From positions 1 through 64,000 of the forward strand of contig PDOZ01000030.1 in NCBI GenBank assembly GCA_002747325.1: a stretch of 64,000 nucleotides of DNA, given 5' to 3'. The DNA is from Rhodobacterales bacterium. Its GTDB lineage: Bacteria > Pseudomonadota > Alphaproteobacteria > Rhodobacterales > Rhodobacteraceae. Shown in pieces: positions 62,382-64,000 of this stretch. The stretch's first letter is position 1; each line of letters begins with the position of its first letter. The notes beneath the pieces are model-generated. The model ran no database searches. It was given only the letters and a program-made list of their open reading frames with translations, and had not been told where the DNA came from. Made by a program: the position numbers and the translations under genes.

Positions 62382-62798
62382 ATGAGTCTGTCTCGTTTCC
62401 AGCAGCCGCGTTCGCGGCGTCATGAAAACCGACATATTGTCGGCAAGTTTCGCGGTGGTAAGTTGCAGCCGGTGCATATGCTTCCGGTGCGTGGCTCTGA
62501 GAGTGGTTTTGTCACCAATCAGATTGCGTTCAAGGTGGACCCGCTTGCGGGCCAGCTTATGAGTCCGGCATTTAAGAATCCTGACGCGGATTATAGCGGC
62601 TCTGCCGATGTTGTTCGTGCGAAGCTCGAAACTGGCGCGCCGCTGTTTGATCTTGAGCCGGAAAACTTGATCAGCAAGTTGTGTCGCATCAATCCGCGCC
62701 GCATTGATGGCCGGAAGTATGCTAGTGAGATGGTCCGTCTTGCACATAACTGCGCGGTCAATCACTTGCGCCGCGCCAAGTATGTAAACGCGGGGTAA
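62382..62798 (+). pseudogene. Microviridae major capsid protein (VP1), N-terminal fragment
   Basis: A 138-residue frame with a good ribosome site (AAGAAGAG) starts MSLSRFQQPRSRRHENRHIVGKFRGGKLQPVHMLPVRGSESG, the N-terminal pattern of capsid proteins of microviruses infecting Rhodobacteraceae. FKVDPLAGQLMSP runs straight into FKNPDADYSGSADVVRAKLETGAPLFDLEPEN, which suggests loss of about 25 residues, and the frame ends RLAHNCAVNHLRRAKYVNAG. Full capsid proteins have around 500 residues, so this is a fragment. The stop TAA (62796-62798) lies one base before the degenerate CRISPR repeat. It may still be translated. Confidence 0.65.
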
Positions 62799-62799
62799 G

Positions 62800-62835
62800 A
62801 TTTTAACACTACAAAACCCAACGTTCAGGCACAGC
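62800..62835 (-). repeat. Degenerate CRISPR repeat at the distal side of the phage segment
   Basis: Aligned without gaps to the 36-nt array repeat, this stretch matches at 27 positions, including ATT-TAACA near the start, CAAAACCC in the middle and the final C. It has the same orientation. Distal repeats of CRISPR arrays are often decayed in this way. Its presence places 61529-62799 between two repeats of one array. Confidence 0.75.
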
Positions 62836-62859
62836 AATGAAGGTGAACAGGAAGGGGCC

Positions 62860-63681
62860 TTACTTGAATATGGCTATAAGCACTAATGCAATCAGTAGTC
62901 CAAGTATCGAGTGCCTGCTACGCCAGAGGTATGATCGCTGGATTCTCCTCTCCCAATCTATCGCTGGTGGCGTTTTGATTGTGATTTCTGACAGCCTCGC
63001 GGGTTCGATCGCTCCTGCGGGCATACCGACATCGATTGAGTCTGGGTAAGCCTTGAACGCTTCGGTGAATATGGTTGCGGTTCCCTTCAAGGGGAGGGTC
63101 GGGAATTTTCCGATATGGTCAAAAAGCGAGTTAAACTCATGCTTGCCAAGGAGCAGGAAGGCGCTTGTCCCATCCCAATCTGCAAAAAATCGGCCCGACT
63201 CCCCAGCTAATACGCCATCCTCGGGAAGCCCTGTCGGGTCTAAACATGCGAATTCCAAGTTTAACGTAGACAGTTGATACTTCCCGCCAATGGGTAAGTT
63301 CTCATGGTTTGGAAAAATGTCGACATTACATCGGGTGATGGTTTCATAATTAGGGAGTTCTTTATTTTCTTTCGCATTAGAGAACACCTTTATCGAATGT
63401 GGACTCATGAGGTTTGCGTCGAAGAAACCGCCAGTAGCGTGAATAGATCGGGTTATTCCGCTTGCTCCGGGGGTGTTGTCGTTCCAGTCGATATTCTCTC
63501 TGTCGCTCAAAGATATTCGATTATTTTCTGAATCCCAGCTCACGCGGCAGCCTAACCGGATGTTTTCAAGGCTAAGAATAATTTGCTGCGGCATCTTGCT
63601 AATCTCTTCACCCGTTTCCGTATCTTTGAAGAGACGGTCCGATATTTTTTCCCATTTGGGAGCGTTTTTGAAAATGGTCAT
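62860..63681 (-). CDS. Tail-anchored protein of unknown function
   Basis: The 273-residue product is soluble and polar for about 245 residues (MTIFKNAPKWEKISDRLF onward) and ends with one hydrophobic helix (HSILGLLIALVLIAIF) and Lys, a tail-anchor layout with the bulk in the cytosol. GAGGAATTT precedes the ATG. Base composition is lower in GC than the neighbouring housekeeping genes, which suggests a recent arrival. I recognise no family or catalytic motif. Its 3' end faces the degenerate CRISPR repeat. Confidence 0.65.
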   Translation of the reverse strand: MTIFKNAPKWEKISDRLFKDTETGEEISKMPQQIILSLENIRLGCRVSWDSENNRISLSDRENIDWNDNTPGASGITRSIHATGGFFDANLMSPHSIKVFSNAKENKELPNYETITRCNVDIFPNHENLPIGGKYQLSTLNLEFACLDPTGLPEDGVLAGESGRFFADWDGTSAFLLLGKHEFNSLFDHIGKFPTLPLKGTATIFTEAFKAYPDSIDVGMPAGAIEPARLSEITIKTPPAIDWERRIQRSYLWRSRHSILGLLIALVLIAIFK

Positions 63682-64000
63682 AAATTCCTCGCATCACGGT
63701 GATGGGTGGATAGGAGCAAAAAAAGCACCAATAAACAACAGAGGGCGTGAAATGTATGAAAACAAATGACATTTGAGAAAGTGTTGAAAACAGTGCGTGA
63801 CGTCGGGGGGGCAACGCGGTGGCGGTTGTCTTTTGGCTATAAGCCTTTGATTTTACGCCGATGCTTCGTGGATTTTGAGATCAAAATCCACTCCCGTCAG
63901 CTATACCCAGCCAATGCGGGCCAGCTTGTGAGGGAACATCCTCATGCTACCGGGCGCGCCAGCCAAAACACCCCATCACAAGCCGACGGATTCCGAAAGA
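63682..64000. other. Region without an assignable gene, with a perfect dyad
   Basis: I see no supported coding sequence in these 319 bases. Two structures stand out. GGCT-ATA-AGCC is followed by TTTGATTTT near 63835-63853. A perfect inverted repeat with 11-bp arms (GTGGATTTTGA and its complement) around GA spans 63868-63891. The bases after it (CTATACCCAGCCA) recall the 3' end of a tRNA, but no cloverleaf can be drawn. The right edge may belong to another repeat element. Confidence 0.4.

Noticed and set aside
63868..63920. tRNA-like end (anticodon-like stem followed by ACCCAGCCA)
   Set aside because: No acceptor, D or T arm can be paired, and the stem has only a two-base loop, so this is not a tRNA gene.

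Overview
The window comes from a GC-rich alphaproteobacterium, most likely a member of the Rhodobacteraceae (Roseobacter group). The evidence is gene order (pyrH-frr-uppS-cdsA-rseP, surA-pdxA-rsmA beside pepA-holC), DUF4169 and DUF5368-type genes, CtrA boxes of the TTAA-N7-TTAA form, a GAAC-N7-GAAC SOS box at recA and a type II-C CRISPR-Cas locus whose repeat resembles those of alphaproteobacteria.

Layout. 0-7 kb: the end of an IS1595-like transposase, dprA, acnB, a surface-type lipoprotein, a wreck made of an IS200-like transposase plus a lipoprotein-gene fragment, a DUF6985 protein and an AraC regulator. 7-13.6 kb: miaA, then pyrH, frr, uppS, cdsA and rseP for nucleotide supply, ribosome recycling and envelope lipids. 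13.6-28.9 kb: fumC, membrane proteins of unknown role, an FAD monooxygenase, guaB, an RNA methyltransferase, cckA, recA and alaS. 29-36 kb: a cobalamin riboswitch and its three-gene ABC importer, a YbaK protein, a DEAD-box helicase, and a sulfide:quinone oxidoreductase with a small membrane partner. 36-45 kb: an inserted unknown gene between 55-bp direct repeats, glpD-glpK, an extracellular-type lipoprotein, an aldehyde dehydrogenase and a two-gene SufC/SufB-like (SMS-type) pair. 45-54.6 kb: rsmA, pdxA, surA, pepA, holC, an aspartic protease, an ABC-F protein, ndk and small genes. 54.7-56.3 kb: two further lipoproteins of the family seen at 4.6 kb.

56.4-62.8 kb is the most unusual part: a tracrRNA gene, cas9, cas1, cas2 and a CRISPR array of three near-identical 36-nt repeats. 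After the third repeat come about 1.27 kb of T-rich DNA holding a broken Microviridae pilot-protein gene (VP2) and a short Microviridae major-capsid-protein fragment. This segment ends one base before a fourth, degenerate copy of the CRISPR repeat, so a piece of an ssDNA phage appears to sit inside the CRISPR array of the host. An AT-richer gene for a tail-anchored protein and an unassigned end region follow.

Regulation ties several genes together: CtrA boxes lie upstream of dprA, cckA and recA, which links the CckA-CtrA phosphorelay to DNA uptake and recombination. The outer-membrane and LPS genes that usually sit next to rseP and surA in relatives are not at either place. Function calls rest on motif recognition and gene context; no database search was run.
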